This document shows, piece by piece, positions 31,978 through 41,087 of a DNA stretch of 64,000 nucleotides. Position 1 is the first letter of the stretch, and the number at the start of each line of letters is the position of its first letter. The stretch is taken from assembly GCA_004014935.1 (NCBI GenBank), contig CP025322.1:2542001-2606000 (forward strand), given 5' to 3'. The notes beneath the pieces were generated by a model. The model searched no databases and was not told the origin of the DNA. It worked only from the letters and a program-made list of their open reading frames with translations. This stretch comes from Saccharomycopsis malanga (lineage: Eukaryota; Ascomycota; Saccharomycetes; Ascoideales; Saccharomycopsidaceae). Both the position numbers and the translations under genes were made by a program.

Positions 31978-32565
31978 TTACGCATTTTTCAACACATTTT
32001 CTGCTCGGGATACATTGATTCCAACATTGTCTGGCTCAACAAACAAATTTTCCACTTTTCCGTCAGCATCCACCAACAAGGCATACCGTTTTGATCTATC
32101 GTTACCGAAAATGGCACTTGCATCAAAGCTGAACTCCAATTGTTCGGTAAACTCGCCGGTGGAATCTGCAATGAACCGGATTTCTTCTGGAGCTTTCAAA
32201 TTCTCTTTCCAAGCTTTGGTGACAAAAGGATCGTTTACTGCCACTACGTAAAGATTATGATAGCCTTTTTCCTTGAATTTGGACAAGTTTTCAATGTAGC
32301 CAGGGACATGTGAAGCGCTGCATCCTGGAGAAAAGGCGCCCGGAACGCCAATAATAACTGCTTTCTTACCATTGAGAGTATCTTTGACAATCAATTTGTT
32401 TCCGGGAGAGGATTCAAAGACCGTAACAGAAGGAATTGTTTCGCCGGCGTTGATCCGGCCTGAAAATGATGAATGGAATGGACGAAATGCCCCCTTAAAC
32501 CCCATCAATGTTCTTCTAGTTGATGGAGCTGCTAATCGGTTCATAACAGAGCTCAATTGATACAT
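31978..32565 (-). CDS. Prx5-type peroxiredoxin, probably mitochondrial
   Basis: 195 aa thiol peroxidase of the Prx5/AhpC-TSA group, which reduces hydrogen peroxide and organic peroxides. The peroxidatic site is GVPGAFSPGCSASHVPGYI with C82; there is no other cysteine, so it is a 1-Cys enzyme that needs an outside thiol. The first 35 residues (MYQLSSVMNRLAAPSTRRTL...) are rich in Arg, Ser and Leu with no acidic residue, a typical mitochondrial presequence. The rest (VVAVNDPFVTKAWKENL, RYALLVDADGKV) is full length. Start ATG at 32565. A Yap1-type site (TTAGTAA, 32617-32623) lies 52 bp upstream. A second peroxiredoxin of the AHP1 type is the next gene upstream on the same strand. Confidence 0.92.
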   Translation of the reverse strand: MYQLSSVMNRLAAPSTRRTLMGFKGAFRPFHSSFSGRINAGETIPSVTVFESSPGNKLIVKDTLNGKKAVIIGVPGAFSPGCSASHVPGYIENLSKFKEKGYHNLYVVAVNDPFVTKAWKENLKAPEEIRFIADSTGEFTEQLEFSFDASAIFGNDRSKRYALLVDADGKVENLFVEPDNVGINVSRAENVLKNA

Positions 32566-32616
32566 TATTACTGCTTTTTTGTATATAAATTGTTCCTAAA
32601 TCCTATACATTCAATG

Positions 32617-32623
32617 TTAGTAA
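32617..32623 (-). promoter_or_regulatory. Possible Yap1 response element
   Basis: TTAGTAA (TTACTAA on the other strand) is the preferred Yap1 site and would fit oxidative-stress induction of the peroxiredoxin gene starting at 32565. A heptamer alone is weak evidence. Confidence 0.4.
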
Positions 32624-33001
32624 GCGAAAAATCCCCAAAAATTTTTCAAGAAACCGTTCATCCTACTCACTGTTTCCCCCGCTTTCAGTTCTAAGCCAAT
32701 CAATTCGCCTCACAATACTCAATGGTTGGAAACAACAGAGATCTCTTGCAAGTTAAAGTGCTTAACTATGACTTGAAGTAGCTATCAGCACCAGTTGCTG
32801 TCCTATAACGCATCTCCATGCACACTGCCTTGCGACATCACCCGTCCGGTCCGCAACTTACCGCATCCATATATCAAAGCAAGAATCTAATAGTTGTTTT
32901 TACTCCTCAGGAAATTACTCAAATCGTACGTTTTATTCATAAATTATATAGACTATGTAGATTCTTTTTTTCGGCTACTTTTGAACAAAAGAAAACTAGC
33001 T

Positions 33002-33541
33002 TCATAAATGTGTAATGGCAGACTTGAAAGCGGAAACTGTAACCTCTCCGCCATCTTCATTGGCAATATAAGACACTTTTCCATGGTCAATGGCAAGAAC
33101 ATATCTTCCTGTTCTGATTCCCAAGCCCATTTTGCTCAAGTCCAAACTAAGACCAAGCTGTTTGGAAAACGCAGCGCCAGCATCAGATGCAAAAATAACT
33201 TTATCACGCTTAAACAGATCTTGGTCAATCTTGTAAGCTTTCGCAAAGGCCTGCAAAACAAACGGATCGTTGGCAGACAAAAACACAACTTTTTCGTAAC
33301 CCTTGCTGAAAATCTCTGACAAGTTCTGCTCCTCTAAAAAGTCCGGCAAGTGCTCCTGCGAACATGTAGGCGTAAACGCTCCTGGGAACGAAACAATTAA
33401 AATCCTCTTGCTTTGGGCTTCCTTTGACAAGTCGTAAGAAACTGGATTGGCACACGTCAATGTACTCTTGTCCTCGCCAGTAAGTGGAACATACTTTAAA
33501 ACAATATTGTCAGGAATAGAATCGCCCTTTTGAATAGCCAT
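33002..33541 (-). CDS. AHP1: Ahp1-type alkyl hydroperoxide reductase
   Basis: 179 aa atypical 2-Cys peroxiredoxin that reduces alkyl hydroperoxides using thioredoxin, in cytosol and possibly peroxisomes. The peroxidatic cysteine is C60 in FPGAFTPTCSQEHLPDF and the resolving cysteine is C30 (STLTCANP), matching C62 and C31 of S. cerevisiae Ahp1. Other family marks are VFLSANDPFVLQAFAKAYKI and FASDAGAAFSKQLGLSLDL. The C-terminus ends THL; S. cerevisiae Ahp1 ends AHL, a weak PTS1-like tripeptide. Start ATG at 33541. It is co-directional with the Prx5-type gene, separated by 436 bp, so the two are separate transcription units and not a recent tandem duplicate (they share only the fold-level motifs). 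Confidence 0.93.
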   Translation of the reverse strand: MAIQKGDSIPDNIVLKYVPLTGEDKSTLTCANPVSYDLSKEAQSKRILIVSFPGAFTPTCSQEHLPDFLEEQNLSEIFSKGYEKVVFLSANDPFVLQAFAKAYKIDQDLFKRDKVIFASDAGAAFSKQLGLSLDLSKMGLGIRTGRYVLAIDHGKVSYIANEDGGEVTVSAFKSAITHL

Positions 33542-33839
33542 GATGATCGCTTATAATAAGTAGATGATGTTGTCAAAATATTAAACTATATATGCACTTC
33601 TTGAAGAAATCCGTAATCTTCATATATCTACATCTACAACAGTAAAAAGATATATTGACCTAAAAGAAGACATCCCTTGATATTTATAACAAGAGCAAAT
33701 ATAATAAACCATGGGTACTACCCCCCATAACCATACACACTACGCCTTCATACCCGCAATATTACGCAGCATTTAAACCTTGTTATTAAGGTTGCTCGCA
33801 AGTCTACCCATATTATTATAATAATAAATAAAAAAAATT

Positions 33840-33911
33840 TAGCACCACTAGGTTTCGATCCTAGGACATCAGGGTTATGAGCCCTGCGCGCTTCCACTGC
33901 GCCATGGCGCT
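33840..33911 (-). tRNA. Initiator tRNA-Met (CAT)
   Basis: 72 nt on the minus strand. It has the initiator hallmarks: A1-U72 at the acceptor end (AGCGCCA pairs with TGGTGCT), anticodon stem with CAGGGCTCATAACCCTG, and A54/A60 in the T loop (GGATCGAAACC in place of TTCGA). The sequence is close to S. cerevisiae tRNA-iMet. A seven-T run follows the 3' end as Pol III terminator (AAATTTTTTT, 33839-33830). Confidence 0.98.
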
Positions 33912-34203
33912 TTAATTTGAAATTTTTTTTCCAGTTGCAGAGCAGTCCCTTGCATGATTTGTCAAAGGGGGTTATTCATGCAATACTAGGGGTGTATCTA
34001 TATTTCCTTGTCAGAAATGAATATTTTACATTAAAGAGAATTAGAAAGATGCACCCTAAATAGGACAACAGCGATGGCTTTAATGGGTGTGACTATAAAA
34101 ATGGAAATTAAAGTCTGTTTTGGTTGTTTTTTTTTTTTTTTTTTTTTTTTTGAGTTTCAAATAAGGCCCTAGCGCTATAATAGCTCAAGAAAGAAAAGAA
34201 AAA

Positions 34204-34300
34204 GCAACAAACTACACTGTTCAATTGAACAAATAATCTACTGATTGGGTTTCAACAAACTACACTGTTAATTTAAACAATGAATCTACTGATTATGTTT
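34204..34300. repeat. 49-bp tandem duplication
   Basis: CAACAAACTACACTGTT at 34204 and again at 34253, each followed by an AA-rich stretch, AATCTACTGATT and GTTT. Two units with about 85 percent identity by eye. Confidence 0.85.
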
Positions 34301-34625
34301 AAAGATCAGAGATGTGCCATAAACTCTTCAAAACAAGCCAAAAGAAGTTTTTTCCACGGCACTAAAAGAATTATCACATAACGGGTAGTATTAACTCGGC
34401 GATTTCCGGTTTAAGACGGCCCCATATGCTATTGCTTTGGCTCAGCTAACAAAAATAAGCTCATTAAACCAAAATAGAAAGCTTATTGATGACTAGTCAA
34501 GACAACTTGCCAAGTATACTTACTGGACATACATTTTTACGACATGATATATGCATTGCCATGCATATCCATACATTTGGGAGTCTATAAGCGGTATTGG
34601 GCCCAATGAATCGATACATTAACAT

Positions 34626-34760
34626 ATATATCAAGCCCAGTACATATCAGTTTGGTATATAGGCGCCATGGAAACTTGGCGAAGACTAATAATGGCCATG
34701 ATAATATTGCCACCTTGTTTCTGCTTGTTTCGCTTCTCCGAGAGCACCAAGTCCAGTGGC
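34626..34760 (-). mobile_element. SINE family A, short copy
   Basis: In reverse: ATATCAAGCCCAGTACATAT, CAGTTTGGTATATAGGCGCC, GGAAACTTGGCGAAGAC, then the head remnant CGCTTCTCCGAGAGCACC and CCAGTGGCC. The B box is lost. Confidence 0.8.
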
Positions 34761-35185
34761 CTTCTGAGGCTTTTTCATCAAGTAGATGTGGAATCGCAAT
34801 AAGGGCTTGTTGCTCAAAAACCCTCTATAAGGTCATTTGGTAACCAATTACACCGTTTGCCAATATGGTAGCCGGTTCAAAGCAGGAGGGAATAGGTCCA
34901 TGGACCATTAGGGAGCATATTACCGTTTTGGGCGATATGAAACACGACCCAGCGATCTGATACACGCAAGAATCCAACATGTACATGAGGGCCCACAATG
35001 TTCAGAGGCAATTGTAGAGCATGAATAACAGGCAGGTGGGGTACCAATGGGCCATGTTACCGTGGTTAGCATCAAAGATGACACATGAAGAAAGCCGTTT
35101 TGGCCAGTATGGGGGCCATGTATAAGAGTAATGCTGTAGGCTGCACTTTACGAGTGTAGTAATTTTTGTTTGGCACGTTTGCAAC

Positions 35186-37198
35186 ATGAACAGACTTGTG
35201 CTTGCGATTTTGGCGAGCTTGTTGTATTGTGCTCTCGTAGAGGGCGTGCCACTCTATGGGGCAAGCGAGACAGAGAAAAGAGGCACGAATGGGGGTTTGC
35301 AGCTTGCTATCAAGCTTCTAGACAATGTGCCCTACGTGACGTTGGAGATTGGGTCGCAGAAACAGGCGGTGAACGTGGTGGTGGACACAGGATCAAATGA
35401 CCTATGGGTTCCGGTGTCGACCGGTGCAGAATCCAAAGCAGGAAAGAGCATGGCACAGATCATTGCAGAAAGAAGGCTTGGAAACACCAAGTTTGCGCCG
35501 GCCCAATCTGCTACTTTCAAGGCAGTGGAAGGTGCCCCAACAACGTTGTTCCAGTATTTGGACGGCACCAGCGCCAAGGGGGACTGGGGAACAGACACGT
35601 TGACGTTTGGCAGTCTGCGCACTGCGCCAAAGGTGATGTTTTCGTTGGTCACCAGCTCTACAGAGAGCCAGGGGATACTTGGCCTCGGGCCTACAGAATG
35701 CACAGCCACAACCTCGTACCAAGCAACAAACAACAAGGCATTCTGCTACTACAACTTCCCAGCCAGTCTCCAGCGCTGCGGGGCAATCTCCGGCAACAAC
35801 TTTTTCATCCACATTGACCCTACAAAGAAGAACAACGCCATCACGTTTGGCGGCGTAGACAACTCGGTGCTCCACACTGCTTTGCAGGACATACCGTTGT
35901 ATTCCCAAAGCGGCCGGGCCATGGTGTATGTAAAAGAGTTTGCCATGAACGATTATGCAGTAGGGGCCGGTCTCCAGGCCCTTCTAGACACCGGATCCGA
36001 GGTGCTGGCCGTGCCCAACGATGTGTTCAGCCGGTTGGCAGAAGGCTTTCCTGTTCTCGACAAGGGAGACGTGAAAATCATTCTCTTTGGATGCGAAAAC
36101 AGCCTCAATCTCGATCTATTCAGTTTTGACTTTGGCAGCCAAAAAATGTATGTTCCCGTGCAAATGTTCCTACTCCATTTTGAAGACAACAGCAAACTCA
36201 CCTGTGGAATGCCTCTCCGAACAACCGGCGCTGGAAACACCATGATTCTAGGCTTGGGTTTCTTCAAAGGCTTGGGCGTCAGAATAGATTACGATTCAAA
36301 CAAAGTTGGATTGGCATATAACCGGAACATCATCCCATACTTTGACCTAATCAAACAAGACCAAGAAAAATACGACCAGCAGAAAAGAGACACTTTTGTA
36401 CTGAAAACTAGCAAACAATTGGAATCATTATTAAAACGATTGATTCACCCTTTACATATTCAAAATCAAAATTCAGGTTCTACCAGTATAAAATCCAATT
36501 CACAATCCAAAGCCTTTGCCCCTGCCTCTGCCCCACCAAAGAGAAAAATCACCCATAAAAGCATTCCATTGGCAAAGAACAATGTGATCCAAAACAGTTT
36601 TTACAACGCAATGGACACTTATAAACAGACCAAACCTCTCAATCGACTCAGACCTGTAGGATCCGTAGCTAAAACAAAATCCTCAACTGCTGCTCCACAT
36701 GCCACATCCTCTTTATCCACTCATCCAACCAACCAGCTATCAAATTCACACGGTTTAGTTGCTAGCGTATCACAAGCTGCAAAACCTACACCTCTGAAAG
36801 CTTTAATCAATACAGTAGGAAATGCCAAAATATCTAATGAAATAAAACCAACTAATAATATTGCCACTAATACAGTTTCATCTGGAAGAGAAAATTCTGG
36901 AAAAAATGTTAAAATGCCTCAAAATGTTAAATATCCACCTCAAAATATCAAAGTACCACCTCAAAATATTAAAATACCATCCCAAAATATCAAAGTACCA
37001 CCTCAAAATATTAAAATACCATCCCAAAATATCAAAGTACCAACTGAAAATGTTAAATCTCCACCCCAAAATATCAAAATACCACCCCAAAATATTAAAT
37101 CAGTTTCTCAAAATGCTCCTGTTAATAACCCAAATTTAGCAAAAATTCCATCCCAAACGCCCCCAACAGCAAGCAATAACCATCAAAGCTTGGTATGA
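35186..37198 (+). CDS. Secreted aspartyl protease 1 (yapsin-like, repeat tail)
   Basis: 670 aa pepsin-family (A1) protease. Signal peptide at residues 1-21 (MNRLVLAILASLLYCALVEG), a short propeptide ending at the Kex2 site KR (31-32), then the two active-site motifs DTGS (67-70) and DTGS (268-271). The catalytic domain ends near residue 390 at GLGVRIDYDSNKVGLAYN. A 270-residue tail follows: basic, Ser/Pro/Asn-rich, with about ten 7-residue units of the type KVPPQNI (36904-37115). There is no hydrophobic GPI signal, unlike classical yapsins, so the protein is probably secreted or held in the wall through the basic tail. It is the first of three tandem paralogues. A full-length SINE lies 92 bp after the stop. 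Confidence 0.92.
   Translation: MNRLVLAILASLLYCALVEGVPLYGASETEKRGTNGGLQLAIKLLDNVPYVTLEIGSQKQAVNVVVDTGSNDLWVPVSTGAESKAGKSMAQIIAERRLGNTKFAPAQSATFKAVEGAPTTLFQYLDGTSAKGDWGTDTLTFGSLRTAPKVMFSLVTSSTESQGILGLGPTECTATTSYQATNNKAFCYYNFPASLQRCGAISGNNFFIHIDPTKKNNAITFGGVDNSVLHTALQDIPLYSQSGRAMVYVKEFAMNDYAVGAGLQALLDTGSEVLAVPNDVFSRLAEGFPVLDKGDVKIILFGCENSLNLDLFSFDFGSQKMYVPVQMFLLHFEDNSKLTCGMPLRTTGAGNTMILGLGFFKGLGVRIDYDSNKVGLAYNRNIIPYFDLIKQDQEKYDQQKRDTFVLKTSKQLESLLKRLIHPLHIQNQNSGSTSIKSNSQSKAFAPASAPPKRKITHKSIPLAKNNVIQNSFYNAMDTYKQTKPLNRLRPVGSVAKTKSSTAAPHATSSLSTHPTNQLSNSHGLVASVSQAAKPTPLKALINTVGNAKISNEIKPTNNIATNTVSSGRENSGKNVKMPQNVKYPPQNIKVPPQNIKIPSQNIKVPPQNIKIPSQNIKVPTENVKSPPQNIKIPPQNIKSVSQNAPVNNPNLAKIPSQTPPTASNNHQSLV
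36904..37115 (+). repeat. 21-bp coding minisatellite in the protease 1 tail
   Basis: About ten in-frame 21-bp units encode K-[VIY]-P-[PST]-[QE]-N-[IV], with alternating KVPPQNI and KIPSQNI suggesting a 42-bp higher-order period in the middle. Confidence 0.9.
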
Positions 37199-37290
37199 AT
37201 AGTAATACTAGAAAGTTATCACACATAATACATGTGGATCAATAGATTTTTCTTATTATAGCTGTAGATCATTTCTGAACGATCGACATA

Positions 37291-37606
37291 AATAATGAAT
37301 AATATCATATATTTCAAGCCCAGTACATATCAGTTTCGTATATACGCGCTATGTCTAAGGGGACTTGATAAAACCCAGTGGGGAAAACCCAAAAAAACTC
37401 CATAAACTTATCACTCAGTTGGAAGGTAAGTAGACTTGTTTCAAGGCCATCTTTCAGACAGTTGCACTTGCCTGTGAAATCACGTTCAGCATCGTAAAAA
37501 GCAGCGAGTAAAAGTGTCGTCTTGGGAATCGAACTCGGGTTCCTGTTAGGTCTTGTTTTTTTCTTCTTCGAGAGCACGGACCACTGAGCCAAATGGCCCA
37601 GTGGTC
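37291..37606 (-). mobile_element. SINE family A, full length, with 13-bp target duplication
   Basis: Best copy in the window. AACGATCGACATA occurs perfectly on both sides (37278-37290 and 37607-37619). On the minus strand it reads: CCACTGGGCCATTTGGCTCA (A box), GAAGAAG, ACCTAACAGGAACC, B box GAGTTCGATTCCCAAGAC, the body (GATTTCACAGGCAAGTGCAA, CTGTCTGAAAG), the CCACTGGGTTTTATCAAGTC block, GTACTGGGCTTGAAATATAT, and a short ATT-rich tail. The target duplication shows insertion by target-primed reverse transcription. Confidence 0.95.
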
Positions 37607-38281
37607 AACGATCGACATATATGTAAATCTGATGTATGAGTTTACATATACTATCGATTGGCTATAGCAATCACTTTGATTGTTAATTTTCATAATCTCT
37701 CAATGTAGCGAGTTTATAAAATTGACATTACATTTGCTTTGTTACAATTGGTTCCTTCTACTATAATATCACTCGGTACCGCTTTGTTAAAAAATGACTA
37801 TACTCTTTCGTTAAACCATGCGTATACACCTTCGTTAGGCCATTTCCTTGGCTAATGCCTATACACCTGTACAGCTTGACAGAGTTAATTTACTAGTTTC
37901 TATCGTTTAGCACTGATAATGATTGTCATTATATTCATGTTGAGGAAACATATGCAAGTGGCCGTTTGAGAGATGCGTTTCCGCGCATGAACCGAAACGG
38001 TCGTGCATATTATCCCTGGGATAGTATAATGAGAAGATGTTTTAATGAGGCTAATGAGTGATAATACGAGTAACAAATGGGTGGGCAGTTGGTTGGTACC
38101 AAATATTGGGCATCGTATGCATACAGTAGGCTGTATATTTTATGTATGAACTTGTGCGTGATGGATGTTACCATGAATTAGGCCTTTACAACCAAGGCAT
38201 GGGTAATATATATATATATATGAATATATGATTCGATTTATGGTTTGGAAATTTGGTTCATGTAAGAGCAACAAGTACACA

Positions 38282-40147
38282 ATGTTGCACGTTCTGCTAC
38301 TATTACTATTATTGGGTCTAGTGTCTAGTGCTCCGATTGAAGTGTTTTCTCAAAATGACAAACTAGTTGATCAAGTCCAGAATAATACAAAAACGCTTAC
38401 ATTTGATCTCAGGAAACGTGCTGGGCCAATAATGAGCCCGGTGACAGCCCCTAGCAAGCTCTTTTATCTTCAGCTCAAGGTTGGATCCGCCCAGGACGAG
38501 GTGGATGTGTTTTTGGATACTGGATCAGACGTATTATGGATGCCAGACAGCACTGCAAAGCATACTTTGGATAATGAGCCGCTACACCCGGATTTGGTCC
38601 AGGATAACTGGGTGTTTGATAGTTCCAAGTCCACCAGTTTGAAAAAATACTCTTCGCAGGAAATGTTGAGGGAATATGCTGAGCAGACCAGAGCTAGTGG
38701 GTCGTGGGTGGCAGACACTATCAATGTTGGGGGCCATTCAATTCCCCAAGTTCCGTTTGGTTTGGTGAATGATGTTAGTGGGCGTACACATAATGGGGTC
38801 ATGGGGCTCCAAGCGTCAGGCTGTTTAACAGGCTCTTCGAAGAAGGATGGGCCATCAGTATGTATTCCTAGTTTTCCAGAGACATTGAAGCAAAAAGGAG
38901 CCATTGACAAAGCGAGTTTTGCCCTACAGTTTGATGCCAGTTTAGCGAAAACCGGATCGATAGTTTTCGGAGGCTACGACAGCAGAAAGTTCAGAGGACC
39001 TTTGAAAACAGTGAAGGTCGACACCAAGTATGGAATGCCATTGGTGAAAACCGAATTGTACATTGACACAGTGCTTGTGGCGGAAAATATCATGACATTA
39101 TTGGATAGTGGGTCGACCGTGATGGAACTCCCTCCTCCTCTTTACGACATGTTTGTCACTTATAAAGAAACCTTTGTCAGATATGGAACCACATATGCTA
39201 TTTTCGACGTGCTAGACGACTTGACCCCAGCAGCCCTTGATTCGGTGGGTTTGTTTGAATTTGTTTTCACCCTGACCACCGGCGAGCCCTTCAGAGTGGG
39301 AATCCCAATGTATTACTTTCTTCGAATTGATTTTGAAAACAACAAATACGTCTTGAGTTTGCCTATTGCCAAAAGCGACCGCTACACCATGACTCTAGGC
39401 TTGGGCTTTTTCAAAGCAGTGACTGCTTACTACGATTTGGAGGCAGATACCGTTGGAATTGCTCAAAACATTCCAACCTTAGGAAAAGCGGCCAAGCTCT
39501 ATAAGAAATTGAAAGACGAGGAAGCAGAGGATGAAAGGCTTGCTCAACAAAAGGGTTCGACCCATAAAAGAGATTTGAAAAACAATAAAGCCAAAAGTAC
39601 ACCATCTGCTCGTAAAACCATCCCTCCTATAAACCCTAACGAACTAAGAGTCGATCGATTATTCACAAAAAATATCCCTCCTCATGTTTTTAACATGAAA
39701 CCTGTTTTTGCTGGAAACCCATTCCATTCTCAAAAAGTTTCTTCTCAATCATCTTCCAGCACACTCAGTAAAACTGCCACTATCAGTTCTCATTCTCAAT
39801 CTGCTTTATTACATGCCACTCATTCTACTAATACTCAATCTGCTTTATTACATGCTACCAACAAACCCACCATTGCCCAATCTCATGCTTCAATTGCTCA
39901 ACCATCCGTAAAAGGAATGGTTCTGCAACCACTTGCTCAACCATCCGTAAAAGGAATGGTTCTGCAACCACTTGCTCAACCAACCCTAAAAGAAATCCCA
40001 AAACAAATTCCAAAACCAACCGGTCCTACAAGACCAATAATAGCAAACAAACAAACACAATTGTTTCAAGAAACTAACAGACTCATAAAACCTACAATGG
40101 CGTCTATACCAACCAAAAAACCTCAAGCTGTTCCAGCATTCCAATAA
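38282..40147 (+). CDS. Secreted aspartyl protease 2 (yapsin-like, repeat tail)
   Basis: 621 aa from the ATG at 38282; an in-frame ATG at 38228 exists but directly follows a TATA-like run (38207-38221), so transcripts probably start after it. The chosen start gives a clean signal peptide (MLHVLLLLLLLGLVSSA). Propeptide ends at a Kex2 site (LRKR, near residue 45). Active-site motifs are DTGS (79-82) and DSGS (275-278). The catalytic domain closes with LGLGFFKAVTAYYD and TVGIAQN. A basic Ser/Gln/Pro-rich tail of about 200 residues follows, with duplicated SALLHAT and LAQPSVKGMVLQP units. No GPI signal. It is most similar to protease 3 by eye (GSIVFGGYDxRKF, PxYYFL, VTxYY). A SINE remnant begins about 55 bp after the stop. 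Confidence 0.92.
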   Translation: MLHVLLLLLLLGLVSSAPIEVFSQNDKLVDQVQNNTKTLTFDLRKRAGPIMSPVTAPSKLFYLQLKVGSAQDEVDVFLDTGSDVLWMPDSTAKHTLDNEPLHPDLVQDNWVFDSSKSTSLKKYSSQEMLREYAEQTRASGSWVADTINVGGHSIPQVPFGLVNDVSGRTHNGVMGLQASGCLTGSSKKDGPSVCIPSFPETLKQKGAIDKASFALQFDASLAKTGSIVFGGYDSRKFRGPLKTVKVDTKYGMPLVKTELYIDTVLVAENIMTLLDSGSTVMELPPPLYDMFVTYKETFVRYGTTYAIFDVLDDLTPAALDSVGLFEFVFTLTTGEPFRVGIPMYYFLRIDFENNKYVLSLPIAKSDRYTMTLGLGFFKAVTAYYDLEADTVGIAQNIPTLGKAAKLYKKLKDEEAEDERLAQQKGSTHKRDLKNNKAKSTPSARKTIPPINPNELRVDRLFTKNIPPHVFNMKPVFAGNPFHSQKVSSQSSSSTLSKTATISSHSQSALLHATHSTNTQSALLHATNKPTIAQSHASIAQPSVKGMVLQPLAQPSVKGMVLQPLAQPTLKEIPKQIPKPTGPTRPIIANKQTQLFQETNRLIKPTMASIPTKKPQAVPAFQ

Positions 40148-40199
40148 ATTAGTTTTGTTTAGAACATTTGCATAGATTATTACTTAGACATTTTACAAA

Positions 40200-40295
40200 T
40201 AAAATATCATCTTATATTTCGAGCCCACTACATTTCAGTTTTGTATATACGGTTTAAAACCCAATAATTTACAATCTTCATAATTTTTAGGCCAC
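40200..40295 (-). mobile_element. SINE family A fragment after protease 2
   Basis: AATATCATCTTATATTTCGA, GCCCACTACATTTCAGTTTT and GTATATACGG, then a segment (AACCCAATAATTTACAATCT, TCATAATTTTTAGG) that is shared almost unchanged with the fragment after protease 3 (42432-42525). The shared non-SINE piece points to segmental duplication. Confidence 0.85.
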
Positions 40296-40640
40296 TGGGC
40301 CATTTGGCTCAGTGGTCAGTGCTCTCGGAAAGAGAAAAAAGACCTAACAGGAACGGGTTCGATTCCCATAAAGACACTTTTACACTGCTGAACGCGGTTT
40401 CACAGGCAAGTGCAACTGTCTGAAACACGACCTAGACAAAAGTCTAGTGCTTACTGTCAACCAATTGGGTGAGAAGATAACGATATATAAGATTCTGATC
40501 AGATTTTGATTTTGATCAGATTTTGATCAGATTATGATCAACAGGACATGATTGGGTTTTCCCTACTAATTTTCAAGCCCTTTTAGCATGTATATACAAA
40601 ACCGATACTCACTGGGCTTGAATGATACTATTATTATTAT
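40296..40640 (+). mobile_element. SINE family A, long copy
   Basis: Head CCACTGGGCCATTTGGCTCA with GTGGTCAGTGCTCTC, B box CGGGTTCGATTCCCA, body (GGTTTCACAGGCAAGTGCAA, CTGTCTGAAACACGACCTAG), a local duplication of GATCAGATTTTGAT, the CAAGCCCTTTTAGCATG block, TATATACAAAACCG, TCACTGGGCTTGAATGA and an ATT tail. No clear target duplication. Confidence 0.92.
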
Positions 40641-40657
40641 TATAACAAATTGGAAAG

Positions 40658-40732
40658 TAGACATGTTCCTGTTAGGCCATTTTTCTTCTGTTAGAGGACT
40701 AGGTGATCCAAACGGCCCAGTGGTCGAACCAT
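40658..40732 (-). mobile_element. SINE family A head fragment
   Basis: Reverse-orientation remnant: GTTCCTGTTAGGCC, TTCTTCTGTTAGAGGAC and ACGGCCCAGTGGTC. Confidence 0.7.
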
Positions 40733-41087
40733 TTTAATACAAGCCAACACTTAACAGTTGTAAAATAATTACTGCTAGTCTGAACTTTCCAAAATATACA
40801 CTTGTTTCCAGTATAACATCTATTTCATCAACATGAATCATTATGCTATTGATACACCCCAACAGGCATGCATTTTGCCAAATGCACCAATCACGTGCCC
40901 TCCTACAGTATGGGATCCTGAACATGCATAAACTCTGGGAGAGGCTATTCAATAGAATAACGAAACAATATGGCAAAGGTGCGGCTCATTTATTGAGCAG
41001 AATGTCGTTTTTTAAGCCCAGAATTCCTTTATAAGTCGATTGTAGTTCTTTGTAATGAAGATGTAAGCAAGCAAATGGCTAACAAAA

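Larger units (their letters stand above)
33912..35185. other. Spacer before the protease cluster
   Basis: Contains a long T run (34129-34151), a 49-bp tandem duplication, a short SINE and the promoter of the first protease. I see no gene. Confidence 0.6.

Noticed and set aside
36904-37115. Regular 21-bp repeats as a CRISPR-like array
   Set aside because: They are in-frame coding units of the protease 1 tail with no spacers, in a eukaryotic nuclear genome.
40296-40395. tRNA-like sequences with good A and B boxes as working tRNA genes
   Set aside because: Acceptor and T stems do not pair and the sequence recurs with a common body and tail, so these are SINE heads. The same applies to the heads at 21459, 31169, 37606, 46719 and in family B.
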